Notes under the pieces: model-generated
Seen by the model: the letters and a program-made list of their open reading frames with translations, nothing else
Told to the model about the DNA's origin: nothing
The model's database searches: none
Assembly (NCBI GenBank): GCA_943913325.1
Contig: CALTXP010000010.1
Location: 1 to 29,337 of the forward strand
DNA: 29,337 nucleotides
Source of the DNA: an uncultured Anaerococcus sp.
GTDB taxonomy: Bacteria > Bacillota > Clostridia > Tissierellales > Peptoniphilaceae
Direction of reading: 5' to 3'
Translations under genes and position numbers: made by a program
Shown: in pieces, positions 1 through 6,904 of the stretch
How positions within the stretch are numbered: the stretch's first letter is position 1
Layout: each line of letters starts with the position of its first letter

Positions 1-86
1 TTAGCTTTCTTTCGTCGGTATTAGCCGCATCAAGTTTTAAGGGTTGACCAAAGTCTCTCAGCTATGAAGCACCCCTAGCTTCATTT
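1..86 (-). ncRNA. TPP riboswitch (THI element), drives a gene left of the window
   Basis: Read on the minus strand, this segment carries the conserved TPP aptamer blocks in order: AGGGGTGCT, then GCTGAGAG, then ACCCTT, an AACTTGATGCGG block, and TAATACCGACGAAAGAAAGC near the window edge. AGCT sequences at both ends can close the P1 stem. The aptamer senses thiamine pyrophosphate and represses thiamine synthesis or transport genes. The regulated gene lies beyond position 1 and is not visible. Pattern recognition is strong because all conserved blocks occur with correct order and spacing. Confidence 0.93.
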
Positions 87-88
87 AC

Positions 89-117
89 ATTATAAGACAT
101 AGTTATAAATATTTCAA
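89..117 (-). promoter_or_regulatory. Sigma-A promoter for the TPP riboswitch transcript
   Basis: On the minus strand there is a TTGAAA -35 (112-117) and a perfect TATAAT -10 (89-94) separated by exactly 17 bases. The predicted start, near 82, falls at the first base pairs of the TPP aptamer, which is what a riboswitch leader promoter should do. Confidence 0.85.
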
Positions 118-176
118 GGGTTTTTGTATATTTATTTATAATTGTAAAAATTCTTATAGTGTATTGGTTTTAAGAA

Positions 177-371
177 GTGAGGATGAATATTGAAAGTTGT
201 GATTATAAATCTGATAGCAAATGGCGTAAGCTTCTTTATAGTTCATATCAAGATCTATACGAATATATAGAAAAATTAGTCTTGATATATCCAATTTATC
301 CTGACTATAATGATGAGTATTTTAAAAGGTATTTGGAAAACTTAAGTAATAAGGAAGCTGATATTGAATAA
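177..371 (+). CDS. Small hypothetical protein (uncertain, possibly truncated)
   Basis: An open frame of about 62 to 64 residues, rich in Tyr, Lys and Asp, with no membrane segment or recognisable domain. The GTG at 177 or the ATG at 183 could start it; GAAGTGAGG just upstream is only a poor ribosome binding site. After the TAA at 369-371 the same frame stays open up to the terminator near 480 (it would read ...LREAISKKLLKVSGKNIEY...), so the stop may have interrupted a once longer gene. A weak TATAGT box at 155-160 could serve as its -10. I do not recognise a family, and it could be non-coding. Confidence 0.3.
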   Translation: MRMNIESCDYKSDSKWRKLLYSSYQDLYEYIEKLVLIYPIYPDYNDEYFKRYLENLSNKEADIE

Positions 372-479
372 ATAAGTAATAATGATATAATAATCTTAAG
401 AGAAGCCATCTCTAAAAAGCTCTTGAAAGTATCAGGGAAAAATATAGAGTACGATGATTCTCCAGAGGGATCAAAAAAG

Positions 480-508
480 ACAGTAGCCGTAAACTACTGT
501 TTTTTCTT
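480..508. terminator. Bidirectional rho-independent terminator
   Basis: The stem ACAGTAG / CTACTGT (480-486 with 494-500) has a 7-base loop. It is followed by T5CT4 on the plus strand and preceded by A6 (giving U6 on the minus strand), so it can end transcripts from both sides: the small plus-strand ORF and the minus-strand transcript starting near 628. Confidence 0.75.
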
Positions 509-524
509 TTACTTGTTTTTGCAC

Positions 525-614
525 TTATAAACTATAATAACTAGCACATAAAGCAACTAACAAGGGGAAAACTAAGTTTTCCATTATATAGAGTACTATC
601 TCTATTGAAATCAC
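525..614 (-). CDS. Candidate tiny hydrophobic peptide (type I toxin-like layout)
   Basis: The minus-strand frame from GTG 614 to TAA 525 encodes about 29 residues, mostly hydrophobic (core IVLYIMENLVFPLLVALCAS), long enough for one membrane helix. A shorter version starts at ATG 584 (19 residues). A good Shine-Dalgarno, AAGGTGAT, sits 4 to 5 bases before an ATA codon at 605, which suggests a mutated ATG start. The transcript would be only about 150 nt, from an extended -10 at 635-643 to the terminator at 480. That layout resembles small-membrane-toxin genes, but no antitoxin RNA was identified and no family is recognised. Confidence 0.3.
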   Translation of the reverse strand: MISIEIVLYIMENLVFPLLVALCASYYSL

Positions 615-634
615 CTTCTTTCGGAGACCTTTCA

Positions 635-643
635 ATTATACCA
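635..643 (-). promoter_or_regulatory. Extended -10 promoter, minus strand
   Basis: On the minus strand TGGTATAAT is a perfect extended -10 (TGN plus TATAAT). No convincing -35 lies upstream, as is common for extended -10 promoters. It would start a transcript near 628 covering the tiny hydrophobic ORF and ending at the terminator at 480. Confidence 0.5.
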
Positions 644-712
644 TGTATAGCTGCTTTGTACTCTTTTTGTTAAAAAATAAACTTTATATAATTTTATAAG
701 AATTACAATAAA

Positions 713-740
713 TTGAAGCATATATTTTAAGTAATATAAT
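713..740 (+). promoter_or_regulatory. Promoter of the 747 lipoprotein gene
   Basis: TTGAAG (713-718), 16 bases, then a perfect TATAAT (735-740). The expected transcription start is at about 746-748, exactly at the ATG of the next gene, so the message may be leaderless. Confidence 0.65.
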
Positions 741-746
741 ACTATT

Positions 747-1433
747 ATGACTAATAAGATAAAAATTAAGAAAAATAGAATAATACTTATTATGCTTTCT
801 CTATGTCTTTTAGTTGCTTGCGATAAGGAAGATAAAAAAGAAGCTTTATCTACGGAAAAAGTTGATAATAAGTTTGATGAAAAAAGAGCATCTAATGATG
901 TAGATCTTGACTATTTAAATAATTATCTTTTTGAAAAACTTGATAAGCAAAAGCTTGTAAGAAACTATGGAGAAGACACAGGCTGGACCAATCTAGAGTT
1001 TAGCTCTGATGGTAACTTTACAGGTTCATACTTTGGAAAGATAAAAAACGATGGTTATGATGGTGGACTTACTGAATATGCTTGGAATTGGCATAGGGGC
1101 GAGGAGATACATACATCAGAGTTTAAAGGAAAGTTTAAAATCATCGAGAAAGTGAATGATTATGTTTACAAGATGCAACTTGATGATTTTGAAATCACAT
1201 CTAAAGATGGAAGATATGATGATATTTATATAAATGTAAATTTTGCTCTTGGCATAAAGTCAGACGCTGATTATTACCTATATATCCCAGGAACTCCAGC
1301 AAAATATTTACCTCATGAAGACAGTAGACTTGATAGTAACTATAGAAAAGAAGGAGAAAGTGAAGATAAGACCCAAGGCTTTATAATATGGAATAAGTAT
1401 GAGGATGAGGTATTTAACCAGTTATCCTTGTAA
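747..1433 (+). CDS. Lipoprotein of unknown function
   Basis: The 228-residue protein has a basic N-terminus, a hydrophobic stretch and the lipobox LVAC with the lipidated Cys at residue 25, so it should be anchored outside the membrane by prolipoprotein diacylglyceryl transferase and signal peptidase II. After a charged linker the C-terminal part (about 50-228) is a folded-looking domain with features such as GNFTGSYFGKI, SEFKGKFKII and YYLYIPGTPAKYLP. I believe similar YLPGTP-containing hypothetical proteins occur in clostridia, but cannot name a function. No ribosome binding site precedes the ATG, which sits at the predicted transcription start, so a leaderless mRNA is likely. The gene stands alone; palindromic repeats follow it. 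Confidence 0.85.
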   Translation: MTNKIKIKKNRIILIMLSLCLLVACDKEDKKEALSTEKVDNKFDEKRASNDVDLDYLNNYLFEKLDKQKLVRNYGEDTGWTNLEFSSDGNFTGSYFGKIKNDGYDGGLTEYAWNWHRGEEIHTSEFKGKFKIIEKVNDYVYKMQLDDFEITSKDGRYDDIYINVNFALGIKSDADYYLYIPGTPAKYLPHEDSRLDSNYRKEGESEDKTQGFIIWNKYEDEVFNQLSL

Positions 1434-1455
1434 TAGATTGTGAGATAATTTTTTA

Positions 1456-1765
1456 AATATAGGCAAGGATAATGGTAGTAATGCCCACTTCGACCGAAGC
1501 AAAGCGAAGTGGAGAAGTCCCTGGATTCCTAATGCGTGGAAGATAATAAGGAGATCTCTCCGTGCGCTCATTTCATTCGCTTAGTCGAGAAGGTTAATTA
1601 TTTTATATATTTTTAAATAGAAGCAAGGATAATGGGGATAATGCCCATTTCGACCGAAGTGGAGAAATCTCATCGTATGACCATAACCATAGATCTCTCC
1701 ATGCGCTCATCCTATTCGCTTAGTCTAGATGTGTTATTCTATATACTTTTTAATAGAAGCAAGAC
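1456..1765. repeat. Tandem repeat region with two palindromic elements
   Basis: Two degenerate copies of the window's roughly 90-bp palindrome lie here: about 1484-1592 (left arm CCCACTTCGACCGAAGC, right arm GAGATCTCTCCG...TCGAGA) and 1644-1730 (CCCATTTCGACCGAAG ... AGATCTCTCC). Their flanks also repeat: ATAGGCAAGGATAATGG at about 1460, ATAGAAGCAAGGATAATGG at about 1617, and a partial third AATAGAAGCAAG at 1752. The unit is about 159 bp and includes AT-rich spacer. The whole 1434-1790 gap holds no gene. A frame that crosses it at 1632 is repeat sequence and not convincing coding. Confidence 0.75.
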
Positions 1766-1791
1766 CCATATGGTTGACTATATTTTTTCAA

Positions 1792-1819
1792 TTAAAAAGA
1801 CGAGCCATTTGCTCGTCTT
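1792..1819 (-). terminator. Terminator of the metal efflux operon
   Basis: On the minus strand a 9-bp perfect stem AAGACGAGC / GCTCGTCTT with an AAATG loop, followed by TTTAAT. It lies 3 bases after the stop codon of the P-type ATPase gene. Confidence 0.9.
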
Positions 1820-1822
1820 CTC

Positions 1823-3667
1823 TTATACTTTCTTTTTTAGTATCCTCATAGCCCACAATATAGCTATTATAGATACTCCTACATCTCCAAATATAGCTAG
1901 CCACATGTTTGCATAGCCAAATAATCCTAAGACTAGGATGGTTATTTTTACTAACATTATAAAAATAATATTTTGCCTAACTGTCCTATTTGTAAGGTTT
2001 GATATAGCCATTAGTTTTTTCATTTGGCTAAATTCACCATTTACTATTAGTATATCTGATGATTCTATAGCTAGATCTGATGCTGTTTCTCCCATAGATA
2101 TTCCTACATCAGCATTGGTTAAAACTGGTGCATCATTTATACCATCTCCTATAAATACTGTTTTTTGACCCTTATCTTGAAAGTTTTTCATTATTTTTAG
2201 TTTCTCTTCTGGCATAACTTGAGCGTAGTACTTATCTAAGTTCAATGCTTTCGCAGTACTTTTTACAGCATTTTCTCCATCTCCTGATACTACTATTATT
2301 TGGTCAAAGTCTTTTTTTAGACTATTAATTGTTTCAAGAGATTTATCCTTTATTTTATCTTCTATTATTACTTTTGCGACAGGCTTGTCATTTATAGATA
2401 GATAAACTGCCCTGTCATTATCTTCTTCTAATCCAATGTATCTAGCTGATCCTAGTTTTATTTTTTCATTATTTTGGCTTATAGCCTTTACTCCAAAGCC
2501 TTTTTCATTGCTTATATCTTTGAATAAATCATTTTTTTTGCTTCTTTTTAAGCTATTTACTATACCCTTGGCTATTGGATGAGTGGACATAAGTTCTATA
2601 TTATAGATATAATCTAAGATTAAATCTTTATCACAATCATTAAAGTATTCAATATTTTTAACAACAAATTCTCCTGTAGTTAGGGTGCCTGTTTTATCAG
2701 AAAGTAATATTTTAGATTCATTAAGGGTTTCAAAGTATTGACTTCCCTTAATAAGGACACCATTATCACTTGCAAGTCCTAGCCCTGACATAAAGCTAAG
2801 AGGTACTGAAAGTACTAGGGCACATGGGCAGGATAATACTAGAAAGGTTGCTGCACGGATTAGATAATCATTCCAGGCTCCACCAAAGAATAGTGGAGGT
2901 ACAAGGGCTATTATTAAAGCGATAGCTACAACAATTGGTGTGTATATTCTAGCAAATTTTGTAACAAGCCTTTCGCTATTTGACTTGCTAGAAGCAGAAC
3001 CCTCTATAAGTTCCATTATTTTTGCTGCTACTGAATCATCAAATTCTTTTTGGCAGCGCATCTTTATAATACCTTCTGTCATTATGGAAGAAGATATTAT
3101 TTCAGATCCTTCTTCTATTTCTACAGGCATAGATTCTCCAGTAATTGATGAAGTATCTAAAAGACCACTTCCTTCTATAACTAGGCCATCGACTCCAACT
3201 TTTTCTCCATCACGGACTAGGAGTATATCACCAACTTCTACATCATCTAAGTCAACTTCGATAGTTGATCCATCTTCTTTTATTAAATTGGCAGTATCTG
3301 GAACAAGATCTAATAGGCTTTTGATATTTTCACGTGACTTATTAGTCGCTAAATTTTCAAATAATTCTCCAAAATTATAAAATAGCATAACAGAAATGGC
3401 TTCTGTATACTGACCTATAGCAAAAGCTGTAATAGTAGCTATAGCCATCAGAAAATTTTCATCTAGGGCTTGTCCACGGACTATCATTTGCCCTGCTTTT
3501 TTTAAAACTTCAAATCCGGTAAAAAGGTAAACTATAGCAAAAACAACTATAAGGCTAGGCCCTGAAATATATTTATAGTCATATATACCAAGTGAAAGAG
3601 TAAGCACTGAAAGAACAATCAGTTTCTTTAGCTCACTCTTATGATCTTCTGTCATATCTTTAAACAT
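1823..3667 (-). CDS. P1B-type heavy-metal efflux ATPase (Zn/Cd/Pb type)
   Basis: This 614-residue ATP-driven pump exports divalent heavy metals. All P-type landmarks are visible: the TGES actuator loop (176-179), the membrane metal-site motif SCPCALVLS (CPC at 280-282), the phosphorylation site DKTGT (Asp324), the HP dipeptide of the nucleotide-binding domain (363-364) and GDGINDAP (507-514). The CPC motif and the company of an SmtB-type repressor favour zinc/cadmium over copper. Unlike most CadA or ZntA proteins it has no N-terminal metal-binding domain; that domain is the separate 75-residue protein encoded 2 bases upstream. No good ribosome binding site precedes its ATG, so translation is probably coupled to that upstream gene. 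A strong terminator follows. Confidence 0.93.
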   Translation of the reverse strand: MFKDMTEDHKSELKKLIVLSVLTLSLGIYDYKYISGPSLIVVFAIVYLFTGFEVLKKAGQMIVRGQALDENFLMAIATITAFAIGQYTEAISVMLFYNFGELFENLATNKSRENIKSLLDLVPDTANLIKEDGSTIEVDLDDVEVGDILLVRDGEKVGVDGLVIEGSGLLDTSSITGESMPVEIEEGSEIISSSIMTEGIIKMRCQKEFDDSVAAKIMELIEGSASSKSNSERLVTKFARIYTPIVVAIALIIALVPPLFFGGAWNDYLIRAATFLVLSCPCALVLSVPLSFMSGLGLASDNGVLIKGSQYFETLNESKILLSDKTGTLTTGEFVVKNIEYFNDCDKDLILDYIYNIELMSTHPIAKGIVNSLKRSKKNDLFKDISNEKGFGVKAISQNNEKIKLGSARYIGLEEDNDRAVYLSINDKPVAKVIIEDKIKDKSLETINSLKKDFDQIIVVSGDGENAVKSTAKALNLDKYYAQVMPEEKLKIMKNFQDKGQKTVFIGDGINDAPVLTNADVGISMGETASDLAIESSDILIVNGEFSQMKKLMAISNLTNRTVRQNIIFIMLVKITILVLGLFGYANMWLAIFGDVGVSIIAILWAMRILKKKV

Positions 3668-3669
3668 TT

Positions 3670-3897
3670 TTATTTAGCCACAAAATATGTTCCTGGTTCA
3701 AGTTTATCAGCAATTTGATTACAAAGCTCAGTTATATGATCGACATCAGCATCATCATTTACTTCTAGCTTAAGCTTTTCAGTCATAAAAGATAGATTAG
3801 CATCGTTGATTTCATCTAATTCTTTTATAGCTTCTTCTATCTTAGAAGCACAATTTGCACATAGACTCTTGCTTTTTATATTATATTTTAGTTTCAT
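3670..3897 (-). CDS. Stand-alone heavy-metal-associated (HMA) domain protein
   Basis: The 75-residue protein has the length and pattern of one HMA/CopZ-like ferredoxin-fold domain: a metal-binding CANC (CxxC) loop at about residues 13-16, followed by a SKIEEAI helix and alternating strands. It probably carries zinc or cadmium to the ATPase, taking the place of the N-terminal domain missing there. Its ATG overlaps the stop of the ArsR gene by four bases (ATGA), and AGGAGG lies within the end of that gene, so the genes are translationally coupled. Confidence 0.85.
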   Translation of the reverse strand: MKLKYNIKSKSLCANCASKIEEAIKELDEINDANLSFMTEKLKLEVNDDADVDHITELCNQIADKLEPGTYFVAK

Positions 3898-4217
3898 AAT
3901 TTCCTCCTACTCATTAATTCATTAATATGTTCTGTACCATTCTTAAAAATAGTCTTTACATGATCATCAGCTAGAGAATAGAGCATTAGCTTTCCATCTC
4001 TCTGACTTTTAACAAGATTTTCATCCTTTAAGTATTTTAATTGGTGACTTATGGCTGATTGACTCATATTTAAAGACTCTGCAATATCACTAACATTAGT
4101 GGGTCCATCAAAAAGTTTATTCATTATCTTAATCCTTGTAAGATCAGCAAAAACCTTGAATAAATCAGATAATAACTCTAAATTTTCAGCCGAGACATTG
4201 TTCAATGAATCATCCAT
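3894..4217 (-). CDS. ArsR/SmtB-family metal-responsive repressor
   Basis: A 107-residue winged-helix repressor. The recognition helix region reads NVSDIAESLNMSQSAISHQL (41-60). The C-terminal helix carries the complete alpha-5 zinc site DxH-x10-HxxE (Asp84, His86, His97, Glu100), as in SmtB and CzrA. The alpha-3 cysteine motif ELCVCD of CadC is absent, so sensing should rely on the alpha-5 site. It is the first gene of the operon, starts behind AGGAGG and overlies a matching operator. It should release DNA when Zn, Co or similar ions bind, inducing its own operon. Confidence 0.93.
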   Translation of the reverse strand: MDDSLNNVSAENLELLSDLFKVFADLTRIKIMNKLFDGPTNVSDIAESLNMSQSAISHQLKYLKDENLVKSQRDGKLMLYSLADDHVKTIFKNGTEHINELMSRRKL

Positions 4218-4231
4218 AATACCTCCTAATC

Positions 4232-4283
4232 ATATGAATTGTTGTTCATATAATGATTATAGCATATTAAAATGCTATGTCAA
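4232..4283 (-). promoter_or_regulatory. Metal-efflux promoter with SmtB/CzrA-type operator
   Basis: On the minus strand: TTGACA (4278-4283), 16 bases, TATAAT (4256-4261). Just downstream, over the transcription start, lies the inverted repeat ATATGAA-N6-TTCATAT (4232-4251), the classic shape of SmtB/CzrA/CadC operators. A second small dyad, AGCAT...ATGCT (4261-4276), lies in the spacer. A repressor bound at the first site would block polymerase. Confidence 0.9.
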
Positions 4284-4381
4284 TAGGCAAATGTTTGCTT
4301 TTATATAGTTTGGATGTAAATGATATATAAATTTATCAAAGTGGGTATAAATTATTATAAAAAGTAAAAAAGGAGGCGTCG

Positions 4382-5086
4382 ATGCCAGATACACTTTTTA
4401 AAGTTTGTAACTTAAAGTCTTGGTATGAGGTTCAAAAAAATATTTTAGATGGTTGCAATTTTATTATTAATCGAAATGAAATTGTGGCCTTAGTAGGAAG
4501 TAACGGTTCTGGTAAAACTACCTTGATAAAAACTATTATGGATATACATCATAATTTTAAAGTAGATGAGGTAGAGTTTTTAGGTAAGGATTCTGATTTT
4601 AAGGATATAAATTTTAAGAAGAACAGACTTGCAGTTTTTTCTGATGATACTGCTTTTAGATATTGGAGTTTTTGGGAATATACTGAATTTCTACATAAAA
4701 CTTATGGAAAGACTATGGATAGAAACTATCTTGAGCATTTATTAGAGGGATTTAATTTTAATAAATATGAAGATTATGTACTAAAAGATTTGTCTATGGG
4801 AAATAGAAAAAAATTTTATATAATATCTGCCCTAGGTCTTAGATTACCTTTATTAGTTTTAGATGAACCAGTGGATGGTTTGGATTTTGAGTCTACTATA
4901 TTTTTATATGAAGAGCTTAGGAAATATAAGGAGTATGGCTCAATTTTTATGTCCACACATATATTGGAATCTATAAACGAAGTTGCTGATTCCTATGTTT
5001 TACTTCATAATGGAAAAGTTAGTGATAAAAATCGTATAACAAGTAAATTAAGCTCTGATGAGATAATTAAAAGTTTTGAGGTATAG
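4382..5086 (+). CDS. ABC transporter ATP-binding protein
   Basis: The 234-residue ATPase subunit has Walker A GSNGSGKT (39-46), signature LSMG (137-140), Walker B LLVLDE followed by PVDGLD (157-168), and the switch histidine in STH (His193). A clear Q-loop glutamine is not evident around 84-92. The single-ATPase layout plus the next gene, a polytopic membrane protein starting one base after its stop, indicate an ABC-2-like exporter. Start is ATG behind AGGAGG (4371-4376). The substrate is unknown; peptide, antibiotic or lipid export are all possible. The permease partner is frameshifted. Confidence 0.9.
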   Translation: MPDTLFKVCNLKSWYEVQKNILDGCNFIINRNEIVALVGSNGSGKTTLIKTIMDIHHNFKVDEVEFLGKDSDFKDINFKKNRLAVFSDDTAFRYWSFWEYTEFLHKTYGKTMDRNYLEHLLEGFNFNKYEDYVLKDLSMGNRKKFYIISALGLRLPLLVLDEPVDGLDFESTIFLYEELRKYKEYGSIFMSTHILESINEVADSYVLLHNGKVSDKNRITSKLSSDEIIKSFEV

Positions 5087-5087
5087 A

Positions 5088-6174
5088 ATGTTTAAGGTTT
5101 TTCAAAAAGATCTCCTGGATAGACAGAGAATTATAAAATACTTTGTATATGTAGTGGTAAGCTATGCTATTTTAGATGGATTTCTAAAAAATATTAAATT
5201 TATAGATTTTAATGAAAGATTCCTTATATTTTTATCAATAGCTTTATTGGGATCTGTGTTTTATTACATAAGAGCTTATGTTGGTAATGATAGGATTTTA
5301 AGTTATTATGCTTTGCCCGTTAGTAGAGCTGATTTAAATTTAAAATTTATTTTATCAGTAATTATTGATACAGTTTTTAGTAAGTTAATATTAGTATTCA
5401 TAGTTTTATATATATTTAAGGCTCCCAATGATATTTATATAAAAGCAATTTACATTATGCTAATTACTGCTATGTTTGCTTTAGCTTGTAATAGCCTTAA
5501 CTTAAATTTAGGAAAACTAGCACTTTTATTCGTAGCTTCTGTTTTAAGTTTATATATTGTCATAAATTTTAACTTAGCTTATGGAGGATTAATAACACTA
5601 TTTAATCTATTTTTATCTTGGGTTTTACTTAAAGATTTATATTTTTCAACTAAGAGCATTGAAAGAATTTCTAAGTTACATATTAAAAATTATTTTCTAA
5701 AATTCTTTTTTGCAGAAAGTGTCTATATAATTAATACTATAGGACTAATTATAATGATATGTTTTGCTGTTTATGTATTACCTAAAGAAATGGGGGTAGT
5801 TATAGCAACTTCACTAGGAGCAGTAAATACTCCACTTTTAACTATGTTTTCTTCAAGTGAAGGATTGAGGGATTATGATAAGATGTTTCCTAATTCTGAA
5901 ATTAGCTTAAGGACAAACTATAGGAAACTATTATCTATTAATTAATTTATTCATATCTATACTAGCATATAATAGAATTAATTCATCATATCTACTTGTT
6001 GCGAATATGATAATAATATCTATAATTGAAATTTTTGTTTCTTATTGGCTTGAAATTAGAAAAGCTATTACTAATACTAAAACTCAAAATGAAATATGGA
6101 AGCATCCTAGAAAATATATTTTGCCTATTATAGTATTTTTTATAAGTTTTTTAATCTTGGTCATTGTTAAGTAA
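5088..6174 (+). pseudogene. ABC transporter permease, frameshifted near its C-terminus
   Basis: A polytopic membrane protein starts at ATG 5088 (GAGG six bases upstream). It reads for 285 residues with several hydrophobic segments and hits TAA at 5943-5945. Another frame continues without a break to TAA 6172-6174 with more membrane sequence (NLFISILAYNRIN ... KYILPIIVFFISFLILVIVK). Removing one 4-base unit from ATTAATTAATT at the junction joins the frames into one 360-residue protein with a good reading across the join (LLSINLFISILAY). So either this is a slippage mutation that inactivates or shortens the permease, a reversible tetranucleotide switch, or a sequencing error. It follows the ATPase gene directly and is probably its partner. 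Confidence 0.8.
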
Positions 6175-6205
6175 TAAAGTTTTAATAATATTAAAGGAGA
6201 TTATA

Positions 6206-6373
6206 ATGGATAGAAAAAATTTGAGACTTATTATTGGTGGTATATGGATTATTGTTGCAATTATAGAATTTAGTAGGAATCAAATCCCATTTGCACTTTT
6301 AGCAATAATTGTGGGTCTATTATTTATACTAATGGCTGTAAAAAGTACTACCGAGAATGTTGATGAATATTAA
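6206..6373 (+). CDS. Small two-helix membrane protein 1
   Basis: A 55-residue protein with two hydrophobic segments (LIIGGIWIIVAIIEF and PFALLAIIVGLLFILMAV) joined by a short polar turn (SRNQ), and a charged tail. The ATG at 6206 has a good ribosome binding site (AAAGGAGA), unlike an earlier in-frame ATG at 6164 inside the permease end. It lies 31 bases after the permease frame and is probably co-transcribed with the ABC genes. The layout, helix-polar turn-helix, matches the next two genes. Function unknown; immunity, accessory subunit or membrane stress roles are only guesses. Confidence 0.65.
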   Translation: MDRKNLRLIIGGIWIIVAIIEFSRNQIPFALLAIIVGLLFILMAVKSTTENVDEY

Positions 6374-6408
6374 AGTTATGACTTATTAATAAAAATTCAC
6401 TTTTAGGG

Positions 6409-6414
6409 TATAAT
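6409..6414 (+). promoter_or_regulatory. Possible -10 box before small membrane gene 2
   Basis: A perfect TATAAT about 35 bases before the ATG at 6449. The best -35 region 17 bases upstream (TTAATA) is weak, so this is a tentative promoter. Confidence 0.35.
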
Positions 6415-6448
6415 TCCTCTAGATGAATAAATAATGAAAGGATTAATT

Positions 6449-6622
6449 ATGGAAAAAGGAAAGATAGAAGAAATAATTGGCGCTATAGTAATGTTATTTT
6501 CTGTATATATGTTTTTTGATAAAAGAGGCGGAGTAGGTTTCTTAGTACTTATAATAGGTGCCGTTGTATTTGGTATTGGTAAGAAAAGTGATAACGAAAA
6601 TCAAAACTATGTGCCAAGATAA
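6449..6622 (+). CDS. Small two-helix membrane protein 2
   Basis: A 57-residue protein: a charged start (MEKGKIEEI), helix IIGAIVMLFSVYMFF, polar turn DKRGGVG, helix FLVLIIGAVVFGIG, and a hydrophilic tail. An in-frame ATG at 6434 exists, but the AAAGGA lying between the two ATGs is correctly spaced only for 6449. It is clearly related to the next gene's product (shared pattern LSV/FSV-x-MFF-x-K-x-G-x-x-GF...IIG). A strong terminator follows. No known family recognised. Confidence 0.65.
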   Translation: MEKGKIEEIIGAIVMLFSVYMFFDKRGGVGFLVLIIGAVVFGIGKKSDNENQNYVPR

Positions 6623-6635
6623 CTATAATAGATTT

Positions 6636-6662
6636 TAGCCTTCCCATGGGGGGCTATTTTTT
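6636..6662 (+). terminator. Terminator after small membrane gene 2
   Basis: Stem TAGCC...GGCTA extended by T-G and C-G pairs up to 9 bp around a CAT loop, followed by T6. Strong plus-strand rho-independent terminator. Confidence 0.88.
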
Positions 6663-6685
6663 ATACATAGATAGAGGAAGTAATT

Positions 6686-6847
6686 ATGAGAAAAATAAAA
6701 GTAAAAAAGACTTTAGGAATTTTAATGATAATCTTATCTGTTTTTATGTTCTTTTCTAAAAAAGGCGAGTTGGGATTTGTTATTTTTATAATTGGTCTTT
6801 TTTTATATATTTATAGTAGGAAAGGTACTGATTATAGGTCTATGTAG
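6686..6847 (+). CDS. Small two-helix membrane protein 3
   Basis: A 53-residue protein beginning with a very basic segment (MRKIKVKK), then helix LGILMIILSVFMFF, turn SKKGELG, helix FVIFIIGLFLYIY and a short polar end. Start ATG 6686 is preceded by GAGGAAG. It is a paralogue of the 6449 product: both have a MFF-x-K-x-G-x-x-GF core between the helices. It lies immediately after a strong terminator, so it needs read-through or its own promoter, and I see no clear one in the 20-base gap. A bidirectional terminator follows. Confidence 0.6.
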   Translation: MRKIKVKKTLGILMIILSVFMFFSKKGELGFVIFIIGLFLYIYSRKGTDYRSM

Positions 6848-6870
6848 ATATTATTATAAGTTTGAAAAAG

Positions 6871-6898
6871 GGATGTTGATTTCTCAACATCCTCTTTT
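6871..6898. terminator. Shared terminator between convergent genes
   Basis: A perfect 9-bp stem GGATGTTGA / TCAACATCC with a TTTC loop. T-rich sequence follows on the plus strand and CTTTTTC on the minus strand, so it can stop both the small membrane gene and the converging PepSY lipoprotein gene (which ends at 6905). Confidence 0.85.
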
Positions 6899-6904
6899 AT
6901 ATCA

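Noticed and set aside
1632..1916. Plus-strand frame across the palindromic repeat and ATPase end
   Set aside because: It runs through a non-coding repeat, a terminator and antisense to the ATPase gene; no ribosome binding site and no sensible protein.
3894..4217. CadC-type regulator with cysteine sensing site
   Set aside because: The ELCVCD cysteine motif is missing; only the alpha-5 DxH...HxxE site is present, so SmtB/CzrA-like is the better call.
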